DNA from: Candidatus Pantoea floridensis
Lineage (GTDB): Bacteria > Pseudomonadota > Gammaproteobacteria > Enterobacterales > Enterobacteriaceae
Direction: 5' to 3'
DNA length: 64,000 nt
Assembly: GCF_900215435.1 (NCBI RefSeq)
Contig: NZ_OCMY01000002.1
Coordinates: forward strand, 496,001-560,000
The position numbers were made by a program, and so were the translations under genes. Below are positions 25,086 to 34,381 of the stretch, piece by piece. Below the pieces are notes generated by a model. That model did not search any database. It saw only the letters and a program-made list of their open reading frames with translations, and was not told where the DNA came from. Numbering within the stretch: the first letter of the stretch is position 1; each line of letters begins with the position of its first letter.

Positions 25086-25997
25086 ATGGACTTGTTGGGG
25101 TTAATCAGTACCTATATCCGTGTAGTGGAGAACGGCAGTATCGCAGCGGCTGCACGCGCTAAAGGAATGAGCCCTGCAGCAGTCAGTCAGAGCCTTTCTC
25201 GTCTGGAATCGTATCTGGGGGTACGCCTGCTATCACGCACAACCCGAAGTATGACCCTTACCGAAAGTGGTAAACGCTATTTCGATAAAGTTCGCCACAT
25301 TCCGTATGATGTTGATCTCGCGTCGCAGGCTGCTGCCTTCGAAACAAAACCGCAGGGGCAACTTTGCATCGCTACGACTGCGGCGTTTGGCCGGTACGTT
25401 CTTGCACCACTGATGCCAGAATTCAAATCAGTTTATCCCGATATTGATATTGAGCTGATCAGTACCGATCGTAACGTTGATCATCGACTAGAGGGAGTCG
25501 ACGTCAGCATCCGCATCGAGGCACAACTGAACGAACAGCTGATTGCCCTGAAAATTTCATCATTACCTTTTATCTTCTGCGCAGCCCCGGCATATCTGGA
25601 GCGTGCGGGCATACCAGAAAGTCCCGAAGAATTGAGTCAGCATGCCTGCCTGGTATTTCGCTATCCAACTGATGGACGCTTTTTGCCCTGGACATTTATG
25701 GTTGACGGTCAAAAGGTGGCGGCGAAACTCAATCCCGAATTTATCAGTGACGATATTGATATCATTGCTAATATCGCAATCAATGGTGGTGGTATTGCTC
25801 GCCTTGCGAGTTTTATTGCACAACCGCTTATCGACAATGGACAACTCATCGCGTTATTTCAATCCAGCCAAAGCGATGAAACCCATATCGCATCTTCCCC
25901 TATGAACATTTACGCGTGCGTCAACGATCGTTCAGCGCTCAACTCAAAGGCCAGAGCCTTTATTGCTTTTTTGGAACAGGCGATGCAGTCAGCGTGA
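25086..25997 (+). CDS. LysR-family transcriptional regulator
   Basis: This 303-aa regulator has an N-terminal helix-turn-helix (GSIAAAARAKGMSPAAVSQS, residues about 17-36) followed by RLESYLGVRLLSRTTRSMTL, then a type 2 periplasmic-binding-like effector domain. It belongs to the CrgA/DmlR-like branch by its pattern. The divergent DUF2798 gene is its likely target. It is the last gene before the right boundary repeat of the island. Confidence 0.88.
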   Translation: MDLLGLISTYIRVVENGSIAAAARAKGMSPAAVSQSLSRLESYLGVRLLSRTTRSMTLTESGKRYFDKVRHIPYDVDLASQAAAFETKPQGQLCIATTAAFGRYVLAPLMPEFKSVYPDIDIELISTDRNVDHRLEGVDVSIRIEAQLNEQLIALKISSLPFIFCAAPAYLERAGIPESPEELSQHACLVFRYPTDGRFLPWTFMVDGQKVAAKLNPEFISDDIDIIANIAINGGGIARLASFIAQPLIDNGQLIALFQSSQSDETHIASSPMNIYACVNDRSALNSKARAFIAFLEQAMQSA

Positions 25998-26446
25998 TCC
26001 CAATCGTGAAAAAGTGAATGGTCTTTGGCCTGAGATGAATACGTGTTGATGGAGGAACAATAGCGTCGGTACATCATCTGCTGTCAGCAACGGATACTCA
26101 TGACGTTAATTTGCCATTGTGGAATGCGCGTTTATGTAGCAACTCACAACGCATTTGCACCAGAACCATGCATCCTGAAAAGAGTTGTAATCAGCTCTTA
26201 GGCTTGCCCTCATTTATACCCGCCTGAATATCTATGATCGGCCACACAATTTACAACCTGTTTACCTGACAGCCACAAAATTCTGTGCCAAAAAGTGTGC
26301 AGCGGCATTCGAGATTTATGCCCTGGCACGTCAATTGCTTTAGCTAACCGATGTCAGCCGCAGCAATCTGACAACCTGTGCGCGTTATTAAATCAATCAA
26401 ATTGATTTAATTAAACACCCTCTTTTTGCATCAAGGCGAAAACACC
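25998..26446. promoter_or_regulatory. Right edge of island and promoter region of the sugar ABC operon
   Basis: This 449-bp gap contains no gene. It holds the right boundary repeat (26227-26246) and a perfect inverted repeat ATTAAATCAA (26387-26396) / TTGATTTAAT (26402-26411) directly upstream of the ABC operon, the best candidate for the ROK repressor operator. Confidence 0.6.
26227..26246 (+). repeat. Right copy of 20-bp direct repeat at the edge of the accessory island
   Basis: AATATCTATGATCGGCCACA is identical to 12993-13012 and in the same orientation. Weaker similarity extends on both sides. Confidence 0.85.
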
Positions 26447-27694
26447 ATGAAAATCCGATTCAATCCAGTCATAAAAGGTTGTTTTGCAGCGATTCTGTTA
26501 GCCAGCGTTGGCAGCGCGGCGGCGGCAACCACGTTAAATGCGCTGTTTATGACGCAGGCGGCGTACAGCGAAAATGATATTCGCGCCATGACGCAGGAGT
26601 TTCAAAAAACGCACCCGGACGTGCAGGTTAATCTTGAGTTTGTACCTTACGAAGCGCTGCATGACAAAATTGTCGCTGCGCGTGGCGCGGGCGGCAATGG
26701 CTACGATGTAGTGCTGTTTGATGCCATCTGGCCCGCTGAATTTACCAAATTTGATCTGTTGCAGGACGTGAGCAGCCGCATCAGCGCCGATGAAAAAGCG
26801 CAGATTTTCCCCGGCGCGATGAACACCGTGGTATTCAAAGGCAAAACCCTCGGCATGCCGTGGATCCTTGATACCAAATATCTCTATTACAACAAAGCGA
26901 TGCTGGAAAAAGCCGGCATCAGCACACCGCCACAAACCTGGCAGCAGGTGATGGATGATGCGCGCATTATCAAGCAGAAAAATATCGTCAAATATCCGCT
27001 GGTCTGGAGTTGGTCGCAGGCTGAAGCGCTGGTGTGCGATTACACCACGCTGGTATCCGGCTTCGGCGGCAAATTCTATAACAACGACAAACTTGATTTC
27101 TCCTCCCCTGCCTCGCTGCAAGCCGTCAAGCTGATGAAAAGCTCGCTGGATGAAGGCTTAAGCAATCCGGCCTCACGCGAGTATCTGGAAGAGGACGTAC
27201 GTAAAGCCTTCTCCAATGGCGATGCCGCCTTCGCGCTTAATTGGACCTACATGTACAACATGGCCAACGATCCGAAGCAGAGTAAAGTCGCCGGGCAGGT
27301 CGGTATTGTTCCGGCACCGGGCGACGCGCCGGGCAAATTTGGTGCGGTTAACGGTTCGATGGGCCTTGGCATCACCAAAGGCAGTGCTCATGCGGATCAG
27401 GCATGGCAATACATCAGCTACATGACCTCTCAGCCGGTGCAGAACAACTACGCCACGCTGAGTCTGCCGATCTGGAAAAGCTCATATCAGGATCCAGCAG
27501 TGCTGAAAAATCAGGAAAGCCTGATCGCTGCGGCGGATAAATCGCTCAACGTAATGCTTTCGCGCCCGGAAACCGCGGATTATTCGCGCCTCTCCAATAC
27601 CTTGCAGCAGCAGTTGCAGCAGGTGCTGGTGGGTAGCGCCACGCCTGATGCCGCGCTGCAAGCGGTAGACAAGAGTGCGGCGCGTCTGCGCTAA
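26447..27694 (+). CDS. ABC transporter sugar-binding protein (family 1, CUT1)
   Basis: This 415-aa protein begins with a Sec signal peptide (MKIRFNPVIKGCFAAILLAS, cleaved near residue 26 after an Ala run). The mature part matches family 1 extracellular solute-binding proteins (VVLFDAIWPAEFTKF, MPWILDTKYLYYNKAMLEKA, AFSNGDAAFALNWTYM). It should bind a di- or oligosaccharide or polyol in the periplasm and deliver it to the two permeases that follow. ATG 26447 is chosen with AAGGCG upstream. Confidence 0.9.
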   Translation: MKIRFNPVIKGCFAAILLASVGSAAAATTLNALFMTQAAYSENDIRAMTQEFQKTHPDVQVNLEFVPYEALHDKIVAARGAGGNGYDVVLFDAIWPAEFTKFDLLQDVSSRISADEKAQIFPGAMNTVVFKGKTLGMPWILDTKYLYYNKAMLEKAGISTPPQTWQQVMDDARIIKQKNIVKYPLVWSWSQAEALVCDYTTLVSGFGGKFYNNDKLDFSSPASLQAVKLMKSSLDEGLSNPASREYLEEDVRKAFSNGDAAFALNWTYMYNMANDPKQSKVAGQVGIVPAPGDAPGKFGAVNGSMGLGITKGSAHADQAWQYISYMTSQPVQNNYATLSLPIWKSSYQDPAVLKNQESLIAAADKSLNVMLSRPETADYSRLSNTLQQQLQQVLVGSATPDAALQAVDKSAARLR

Positions 27695-27703
27695 GGGGCA
27701 ACA

Positions 27704-28612
27704 ATGCTGAGTTTGCGTCAACGCGAACAACGGCAGGCATGGGTGCTGCTGGCACCCATGCTGTTGGTGATGCTGTTGCTCACCGCATGGCCGCTGTTAC
27801 GCACTATCTGGCTGAGCTTCACTGATGCCGCCTTAATAGGCAGCGGTGAAGCGCCGGGTTGGATTGGTTTTGAAAACTACCTGTTCGCCATCACCGATGC
27901 CGATTTTCGCAGTTCACTGTGGCGCACGCTCTACTTCACCGTCGTCTCGGTAGCGATTGAGGGCGTGATCGGCGTGCTGGTAGCGCTGTTGCTGAATCAG
28001 AAATTCGCTGGCCGTAACGTGCTGCGTGTGCTGGTGATTTTGCCGTGGGCGCTGCCAACTATCGTTAATGCCATGATGTGGCGCCTGAACTTTAACCCCG
28101 ATTATGGCAGCATCAACGCCCTGCTGACACAGCTAGGCATCATCGATGGCTATCGCAGTTGGCTGGGCTCGCCCGATTCGGCGCTTAATGCGGTGATGTT
28201 CGCCGATATCTGGAAAAACTATCCGCTGGTCACTCTGCTGGTGCTGGCGGCGTTGCAATCCATTCCTGACGATCTGTTTGAAGCGGCGCGACTCGACGGT
28301 GCGTCAGCATGGCGCCGTTTTCGCGCCATCACCTTCCCGGCGATTGTCGGTCCGCTTAGCGTGGCGCTGGTGCTGCGTACCATCGACGCCTTCAAAATCT
28401 TCGACATCATCTACGTGATGACGCGCGGCGGCCCGGTCGACAGTACCAAAACACTCAGTTTTTACGTCTATCAGGAATCGTTTAGCTATCTGCGTGCTGG
28501 CAGCGGCGCGGCCTATGCGATGCTGATGACGTTGCTGTGCGCAGTGCTGATCACGCTTTACATGTTGTTATTGTGGCGGCAACGCCGCAAAGGAAGCGCG
28601 CATGAAGGCTAA
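27704..28612 (+). CDS. Sugar ABC transporter permease (MalF/UgpA type)
   Basis: This 302-aa inner-membrane protein has six predicted helices and the EAA-type cytoplasmic loop FEAARLDGASAWRRFRAITF that docks on the ATPase. It is a shorter CUT1 permease (no large MalF periplasmic domain). It starts 9 bp after the binding-protein gene and overlaps the next permease by 11 bp. Confidence 0.92.
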   Translation: MLSLRQREQRQAWVLLAPMLLVMLLLTAWPLLRTIWLSFTDAALIGSGEAPGWIGFENYLFAITDADFRSSLWRTLYFTVVSVAIEGVIGVLVALLLNQKFAGRNVLRVLVILPWALPTIVNAMMWRLNFNPDYGSINALLTQLGIIDGYRSWLGSPDSALNAVMFADIWKNYPLVTLLVLAALQSIPDDLFEAARLDGASAWRRFRAITFPAIVGPLSVALVLRTIDAFKIFDIIYVMTRGGPVDSTKTLSFYVYQESFSYLRAGSGAAYAMLMTLLCAVLITLYMLLLWRQRRKGSAHEG

Positions 28613-29441
28613 GTTACGTCATGTTGGCAAATACGCCGCCGCGCTGCTGGTGGCGATTTCCGTGCTGGCACCGATGGGCTGGCTGTTTTTGATGAGTGTC
28701 AGCGCCACCAGCGATCTGACCCGCGTGCCGCTGGAGTGGCTGCCGCGCCAGTGGGATTTCACCCGCTATGGCAAACTGCTGTCGCTGGAGCCCGGCCAGC
28801 CGGGCGTGCTGTTCCTGCATGCGCTCGGCAACAGCCTTTTGGTGGCAACCGGCGCAACGATAATTTGTTTGTTGCTGGCGATTCCGGCAGCGTTCAGCTT
28901 CTCACGCTATCGCGGTCGCGATGGCTGGCTGTTCGCTTCGCTGGCTATCTATATGGTGCCACCGGTGGCGTTTGTGTTGCCACTCTACTTCCTGCTACAG
29001 CAGTTCGATCTGCTCAACACGCGGCCTGGGCTTACCATCGTTTACTGCTCGCTGATTCTGCCGTTCCTCACCTGGATGTTGAAAAACCAGTTCGATACGT
29101 TGCCGCAGGATATTGAACAGGCAGCGCGGCTCGATGGTTTACGCGTCTGGCAGGTTCTGCTGCGCATTACGCTGCCGCTGGCAAAACCCGTTCTAGGCGC
29201 TGCGGCGCTGTTTGGCTGGCTGCTGGCGTGGGATGAGTTCTTCTATGCGCTGTTGTTCACCAGCAATATCGCGGCACAAACCCTGCCGGTCACCATTGCC
29301 GGGTTCACGGCCGGTCGGGCAACCGATGATGGCTTGATCGCCGCCGTTGGCATTCTGGCATCGGTGCCACCGCTATTTATTGCCATCTGGCTGCAAAAGA
29401 CGCTGGTCAGCGGCCTTGCCAGTGGCGGGAGTAAAGGATGA
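28602..29441 (+). CDS. Sugar ABC transporter permease (MalG/UgpE type)
   Basis: This 279-aa inner-membrane protein has six predicted helices and the EAA-like loop IEQAARLDGLRVWQVLLRIT. It pairs with the preceding permease to form the channel. Its first codons overlap the end of that gene, and its stop overlaps the start of the kinase gene, so all are translationally coupled. Confidence 0.92.
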   Translation: MKAKLRHVGKYAAALLVAISVLAPMGWLFLMSVSATSDLTRVPLEWLPRQWDFTRYGKLLSLEPGQPGVLFLHALGNSLLVATGATIICLLLAIPAAFSFSRYRGRDGWLFASLAIYMVPPVAFVLPLYFLLQQFDLLNTRPGLTIVYCSLILPFLTWMLKNQFDTLPQDIEQAARLDGLRVWQVLLRITLPLAKPVLGAAALFGWLLAWDEFFYALLFTSNIAAQTLPVTIAGFTAGRATDDGLIAAVGILASVPPLFIAIWLQKTLVSGLASGGSKG

Positions 29442-30385
29442 TGGAACATAAACTCACCGCCACGCTGTACGTGGTGGGCAATATTAATGTCGATTTAATT
29501 ATGGGCACGCTGGACAGCTGGCCGCAGCGCGGTACCGAAGTGATGCTCAATCACAGCGAACTACGTCCTGGCGGATCGGCTGGCAACTGTGCGCTGGCGC
29601 TGGAAGCGATGCAGGTGCGCCATCGCGCCGTGGCAAATCAGGGTGATGATGGCCTGAGCGCCTGGCTGGCGAGCCATTTTCCGCACAGCGCCGCGCACTG
29701 GACGCGCTACAGCTGCGAAACCTCACTCACCGTTGGCGTCACGCATTCAGATCACGAACGCTCGTTCCTGAGCAATCTTGGACATATCGTGAAACTCAGC
29801 GCGCAGGATGTGCTGGCGCAGCTACCCGCTGAAGCGGCTGACGGCGATATCGTTTTGCTGTGCGGCACTTTCTTATGCCTGCGCTTGTATGACGAATATC
29901 CCGCGCTGCTTAGCGAGCTGCGGCAGCGCGGCTTTATCACCGCCGTTGATACCGGCTGGCCGCCGCAGGGATGGAGTGACGAGGTGCGCCAGCAGGTGAT
30001 GCAATGGCTACCGCTCTGCGACTGGCTGCTGCTTAATGAAGTGGAAACGCTGGGTCTGGGCGCCGCAAACAATCTGCCCGCCAGCGCACAAACCCTGGTT
30101 CAGCAGCTCAGCGGACGCGGTGGCTGCGTGGTGAAATGCGGCCCGCAGGGCGCACACTGCTGGCAGGCCGAACGCTCGATTAGCCAGCCTGCACGTCCGG
30201 TGACGGTGGTGGATACCATTGGTGCGGGCGACAGCTTTAATGCCGGCTTCCTTACCGCGCTAGTGCATCAGCAAGATCTCGCCACGGCTTTGCAATGGGG
30301 GATCGCGGTGGCGTCGCTGGCCATCAGCACCCTGCCGCGTCGCTATCCCGACTGGCATCAACTGCAACTTTCTCAGGAGTGTTAA
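29438..30385 (+). CDS. PfkB-family carbohydrate kinase
   Basis: This 315-aa ribokinase-like protein has the N-terminal GGSAGNCALALEAM sugar site and the C-terminal DTIGAGDSFNAGF motif, whose Asp is the catalytic base. It probably phosphorylates the sugar brought in by the surrounding ABC transporter. Two start codons are adjacent (29438 and 29441). It lies between permease and ATPase genes, which is unusual and argues strongly that its substrate is the transported sugar. Confidence 0.88.
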   Translation: MMEHKLTATLYVVGNINVDLIMGTLDSWPQRGTEVMLNHSELRPGGSAGNCALALEAMQVRHRAVANQGDDGLSAWLASHFPHSAAHWTRYSCETSLTVGVTHSDHERSFLSNLGHIVKLSAQDVLAQLPAEAADGDIVLLCGTFLCLRLYDEYPALLSELRQRGFITAVDTGWPPQGWSDEVRQQVMQWLPLCDWLLLNEVETLGLGAANNLPASAQTLVQQLSGRGGCVVKCGPQGAHCWQAERSISQPARPVTVVDTIGAGDSFNAGFLTALVHQQDLATALQWGIAVASLAISTLPRRYPDWHQLQLSQEC

Positions 30386-30388
30386 TTT

Positions 30389-31471
30389 ATGGCCAGTGTT
30401 GAACTCGTAAAAGTGGCCAAACGCTACGCAAAACAGTCGGTGCTGCATCCGCTCGATCTCACCATTCCTGATGGCAGCTTTACCGTGCTGGTTGGCCCCT
30501 CCGGCTGCGGCAAATCCACGTTGCTACGCCTGCTGGCCGGTCTGGAAAGCCTGTCGGATGGCGCAATCTTGATGGATAACGTGCAGATCAACGATCGCGA
30601 TCCGGCAGACCGCGATATTGCCATGGTATTTCAGAGCTACGCGCTTTATCCGCACTTAACGGTGGCGGAGAATCTGGCGTTCCATATGCAGGTGAAGAGG
30701 GTTAAGCGCGAAGAGCAGCAGAGTAAAATTGCGCGTATCGCCGGGATCCTCGGCATCGACAAGCTGCTGCAGCGCTACCCGCGCGCGCTTTCAGGCGGCC
30801 AGCGTCAGCGCGTGGCGATGGGGCGCGCGATGGTGCGTAATCCCAAAGTGTTCCTGTTTGATGAACCGCTGTCGAATCTGGATGCCCAGCTGCGCATGGA
30901 GCTGCGCGCTGAGATTAAATCGCTGCATCAGCGCTTCAAAACCACCATGGTTTACGTAACGCACGATCAGGTGGAAGCCATGACGCTCGCCGATCAGATT
31001 GTGGTAATGAAAGATGGCCGTATTGTGCAACAGGGCGCGCCGCTGGCGATTTACGATCGTCCGGCGGATACGTTTGTGGCGCGCTTTATCGGCTCACCGC
31101 CAATGAATCTGCTACCGGCGCAGCTCAGCACGCGTGATGGCGTGCCCGGCGTGCAGTGTCAGGATCTTTGGCAGCCGCTGCCCGCACGCTGGCAAGCGGC
31201 AGCGCGTGAGCGTGAGGGTTCCGCCGTAACGCTTGGCGTACGTCCGCATGATTTGCTGGAGGCCAGCAGCAACGCAGCAGCGCAGGTGAACGTGGTAGAG
31301 ATCACCGGCGAATCAACCCTGCTGCACCTCGACTGGCACGGCCATGCGTTGCATATGCAGGTTGCCGGTCGTCACCCGGCGGTGAGCGGCGTCAGCATTA
31401 TGTTGGGCTTTAACGCCGAGAAGATTCATCTGTTTGATGCGGAAACCGGACTTAGGTTAGGTGAATCTTAA
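30389..31471 (+). CDS. Sugar ABC transporter ATP-binding protein (MalK/UgpC type)
   Basis: This 360-aa ATPase has Walker A GPSGCGKST, signature LSGGQRQRVAMGRAMVRNPK, Walker B FLFDEPLSNLD, H-loop VTHDQ and a C-terminal OB-fold/TOBE domain (VTLGVRPHDLLEAS). This matches CUT1 ATPases of MalK/UgpC type. It powers the permease pair at 27704-29441 and ends the operon. Confidence 0.93.
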   Translation: MASVELVKVAKRYAKQSVLHPLDLTIPDGSFTVLVGPSGCGKSTLLRLLAGLESLSDGAILMDNVQINDRDPADRDIAMVFQSYALYPHLTVAENLAFHMQVKRVKREEQQSKIARIAGILGIDKLLQRYPRALSGGQRQRVAMGRAMVRNPKVFLFDEPLSNLDAQLRMELRAEIKSLHQRFKTTMVYVTHDQVEAMTLADQIVVMKDGRIVQQGAPLAIYDRPADTFVARFIGSPPMNLLPAQLSTRDGVPGVQCQDLWQPLPARWQAAAREREGSAVTLGVRPHDLLEASSNAAAQVNVVEITGESTLLHLDWHGHALHMQVAGRHPAVSGVSIMLGFNAEKIHLFDAETGLRLGES

Positions 31472-31494
31472 TTTTTATCTTTCTCTGGCGCACA

Positions 31495-31541
31495 TTTATG
31501 CGCACCAGAGTGTTGTAGGGTCGCCATTTATGGCGACCGCT
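31495..31541 (+). repeat. REP-like tandem hairpin repeat, copy A
   Basis: A near-perfect hairpin GCGCACATTTATGCGCAC is followed by GGTCGCCAT / ATGGCGACC. The same pair of motifs recurs at 39388-39450 and 63953-64000, with a single-hairpin version at 38819-38840. It lies downstream of genes, as REP/BIME elements do. Confidence 0.75.
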
Positions 31542-31548
31542 TTACCCA

Positions 31549-31576
31549 ATAAAAAAAGCCACCCGATACTGGGTGG
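31549..31576 (-). terminator. Terminator for the bamA-like gene
   Basis: GCCACCC (31557-31563) and GGGTGGC (31570-31576) enclose GATACT. The adjacent A run (31549-31556) becomes a U run on the minus strand, so it ends transcription coming from the BamA-like gene. Confidence 0.85.
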
Positions 31577-31734
31577 CGAAATAATATTCATCTGATGCAT
31601 AACAACGATATTCGCGAACGCTCGTTCCTTAAGCATTGCACATTGGATATTTTACGCTACCGGCTGTTTTATTCTGTCTTAGTCGTTTAAAGATCCTGTA
31701 AAACTGATGTCGTCTTTTAACGAATTAAATACAT

Positions 31735-34167
31735 CTACCAGGTTTTTCCGATATTAAACTGGAACTGCTCCGACTTATCGCCCTCATACTTTTTAATCGG
31801 CAACGCATAGGAAAACACCAGCGGACCCAGCGGGGATTGCCATTGCAATGCCACGCCACTCGACACGCGAATCTGGCTTGGATCGCCATAATCCGGAATG
31901 CCTGCCGCTTTGGTCGCTGCCGTATTCTGCCAGTCGGTGTCCCATACTGTACCCGCATCGACAAAGAGTGAGGTGCGCAGAGAATCGGCATAGCGTTCGC
32001 TAATAAATGGCGTGGGGACAATCAACTCTGCACTGACAACCGCCATCGCATTGCCCCCTACCGCATCATCCGACTTTTCCACCGGACAGCCACCGTAGCT
32101 GCTTTCGCTGCCGCTACAGCGGTAATAAGCCGCTTTCGGACCGATGGTGTTGGAGGAAAAACCGCGTACTGAACTCGAACCGCCCGCGTAGAAGTTGTCA
32201 TAAAACGGCACTTCATTGCCACCTAAGCCATCGGCATAACCGGCCTTGCTACGTCCCATCAGTACCCAGCGATGATCGCGGCTCAGCGGCAGGTAACCGT
32301 TGGCGGTCAGCGTGCTCTTGTAATAACTGTTGGTGGAACCGGGGATAGTCACTTTAGTGTTAAAACCGGCACTCACGCCCGATGTGGGGAAGAAGCCGCG
32401 ATCCAGAGAGTTGTAGCTCCAGCCAATATTCCAGAAGAAATCATTGGCAGTGAATTTATCCGCAACCGTGGCATCATCGTCGTCGTCGTCACTGGTAATC
32501 ACTTTCGGGTGAATGCCCTGAGAACCCAAGTAGCGCCACATTGCAACCTGCGGCGCCATATTGCTCACGCGGTTATAAACGTAATCTAGCCCGCTGCTCA
32601 CCGTGCTGTTTTCGCTGATAGGGAAGCTTAAGGTGCTGCCCGCGCCGAAGCTCTTCAACGTGTACTCAGAGAGATCGTTATCTTCCGCGCTGTAATCGTT
32701 ATAAAACAGCTTGCCGCCCAGACTCACGCCATCAACGGTGAAATAGGGATCGGTAGCGGCGATTTCAACATAGGTTTGATAGCTGTTTTTCGTACCGCTA
32801 AAGCTTACGGTATTACCGGTGCCCATCCAGTTATCCTGACTGACGCCAAGCTGATAGCTGATGCCGCTGTCGGTGCCGTAACCCAGTCCGACGTTGAAGG
32901 TGCCGGTATTGCGCTCCTTCACTTTGTACACCACGTCTACCTGATCCGGTCTGCCCGGCACACGTTGCGTCTCTACATCAACGCTTTCAAAGTAACCGGT
33001 ACGATTGAGTCGCGCTTTACCCTGTTCCACTTGGTTACTTGCCAGCCAGGCACCCTCCATCTGGCGCATTTCACGACGTAACACAGCATCTTTCGAGGTG
33101 TCGTTACCGGAGAAGCGCACCTGACGCACCGAGAAACGTCGCCCCGCATCCACATTGATGTGCAGCTGCACGGTTTTATCGTTATCGTTAATCTCCGAGT
33201 GCGTCGTCACCTGCGGAAACGCATAGCCGTAACGGCCTAATACTTTTTTAATCGCTTCCTCATTTTGGGTGATTTTTGCTCCGCTGTATAATGTGCCCGC
33301 AGGGAAGCGCACCAGCTTTTCAATTTCCGCAGAGTATCCGGCCATATTGCCCGTCAAGGTCACGCCGCTAACACGATAAACATCGCCTTCATGAATATTT
33401 ATTGTGAGGTAAATATGCTTTTTATCCGGCGTTAAACTGACTTGGGTAGAATCGAGATTAAATCGCGCGTAACCGCGGTCAAGATAATAACTGCGTAGCG
33501 TCTCTAAATCGCCTGAGAGTTTCTGTTTCTGATATTTCTGGTCAGCGACTACATTCCACCACGGCACATCATCGCGCAATTGGAAATGCGAGATCAGCTC
33601 GTCAGATGTGAAAGCATGATTGCCTACGATATTGATTTGCTGAATTTTCGCCGACACGCCTTCGGTGAAAATGAATTTCAGATCAACGCGGTTGCGCGGC
33701 AACGGCGTAACGACCGCTTTAACGCTAGCCGTGTATTTCCCAGCGCTATAGTAGAAATCTTCCAGCCCTTTTTCGATATCCGCAAGCGTGGTGCGGTCTA
33801 GCGCTTCACCTACGCGTACACCCGAAGCATCGAGGTTCTGCTTGAGTTGATCCTCTTTAATCGCTTTGTTGCCGGAGAACGAAATACTGGCAATGGCCGG
33901 GCGCTCTTTGACTTTGATCAGTAACATATCGCCGTCACGCAACACCTGCACATCTTCAAAGTTGCCGGTGGCGAACAGCGAGCGAATGGTATTGCGAATA
34001 TCATCATCGTTGATGCGGTCGCCAACGCGCAACGGCATATGCAGCAGCGCCGCGCCGGGCGCAACGCGCTGGAGACCATCAAAGTGAATATCCTTGAGGG
34101 TGAAATCATCTGCACCAAAGGCAGTGGTGGTTACCATGAAAAGTAACCCGGTTAACATCTTCTTCAT
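31735..34167 (-). CDS. bamA: BamA paralogue, outer-membrane protein assembly factor
   Basis: This 810-aa protein is a full-length BamA: signal peptide of about 19 residues ([19 protein letters not shown]), five POTRA domains to about residue 420, and a C-terminal Omp85 barrel. The loop-6 motif [13 protein letters not shown] (near residue 668) and a Cys pair ([20 protein letters not shown]) match E. coli BamA. Six consecutive Asp residues near residue 560 fall in an expected surface loop. The essential chromosomal bamA lies beside rseP, skp and lpxD; none is here, so this is an extra copy. It may insert special outer-membrane proteins or vary surface loops. Confidence 0.9.
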   Translation of the reverse strand: MKKMLTGLLFMVTTTAFGADDFTLKDIHFDGLQRVAPGAALLHMPLRVGDRINDDDIRNTIRSLFATGNFEDVQVLRDGDMLLIKVKERPAIASISFSGNKAIKEDQLKQNLDASGVRVGEALDRTTLADIEKGLEDFYYSAGKYTASVKAVVTPLPRNRVDLKFIFTEGVSAKIQQINIVGNHAFTSDELISHFQLRDDVPWWNVVADQKYQKQKLSGDLETLRSYYLDRGYARFNLDSTQVSLTPDKKHIYLTINIHEGDVYRVSGVTLTGNMAGYSAEIEKLVRFPAGTLYSGAKITQNEEAIKKVLGRYGYAFPQVTTHSEINDNDKTVQLHINVDAGRRFSVRQVRFSGNDTSKDAVLRREMRQMEGAWLASNQVEQGKARLNRTGYFESVDVETQRVPGRPDQVDVVYKVKERNTGTFNVGLGYGTDSGISYQLGVSQDNWMGTGNTVSFSGTKNSYQTYVEIAATDPYFTVDGVSLGGKLFYNDYSAEDNDLSEYTLKSFGAGSTLSFPISENSTVSSGLDYVYNRVSNMAPQVAMWRYLGSQGIHPKVITSDDDDDDATVADKFTANDFFWNIGWSYNSLDRGFFPTSGVSAGFNTKVTIPGSTNSYYKSTLTANGYLPLSRDHRWVLMGRSKAGYADGLGGNEVPFYDNFYAGGSSSVRGFSSNTIGPKAAYYRCSGSESSYGGCPVEKSDDAVGGNAMAVVSAELIVPTPFISERYADSLRTSLFVDAGTVWDTDWQNTAATKAAGIPDYGDPSQIRVSSGVALQWQSPLGPLVFSYALPIKKYEGDKSEQFQFNIGKTW

Positions 34168-34227
34168 CTGCTATGAGCCTGCCGTTTTTCCTGTGCCTGA
34201 TTCAAGCGCCTTGCTTCCACACCCCAT

Positions 34228-34259
34228 AAAAACGGGCTGAACACGTGGTCCAGCCCGTT
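34228..34259 (-). terminator. Terminator for the MFS transporter gene
   Basis: AACGGGCTG (34231-34239) and CAGCCCGTT (34251-34259) form a 9-bp stem. On the minus strand it is followed by five T. It separates the MFS gene from the BamA-like gene on the same strand. Confidence 0.85.
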
Positions 34260-34381
34260 AACTGCGGCGATATGTTCCGGAAAAAAGACCGCTCAGCCAA
34301 AGGTAAATTCAGCGTAACTCACGGATTTTCGGTTGTTTTACACTATGGTGAAACGCTCCTGTCGAAATACCCTCACAAGAA

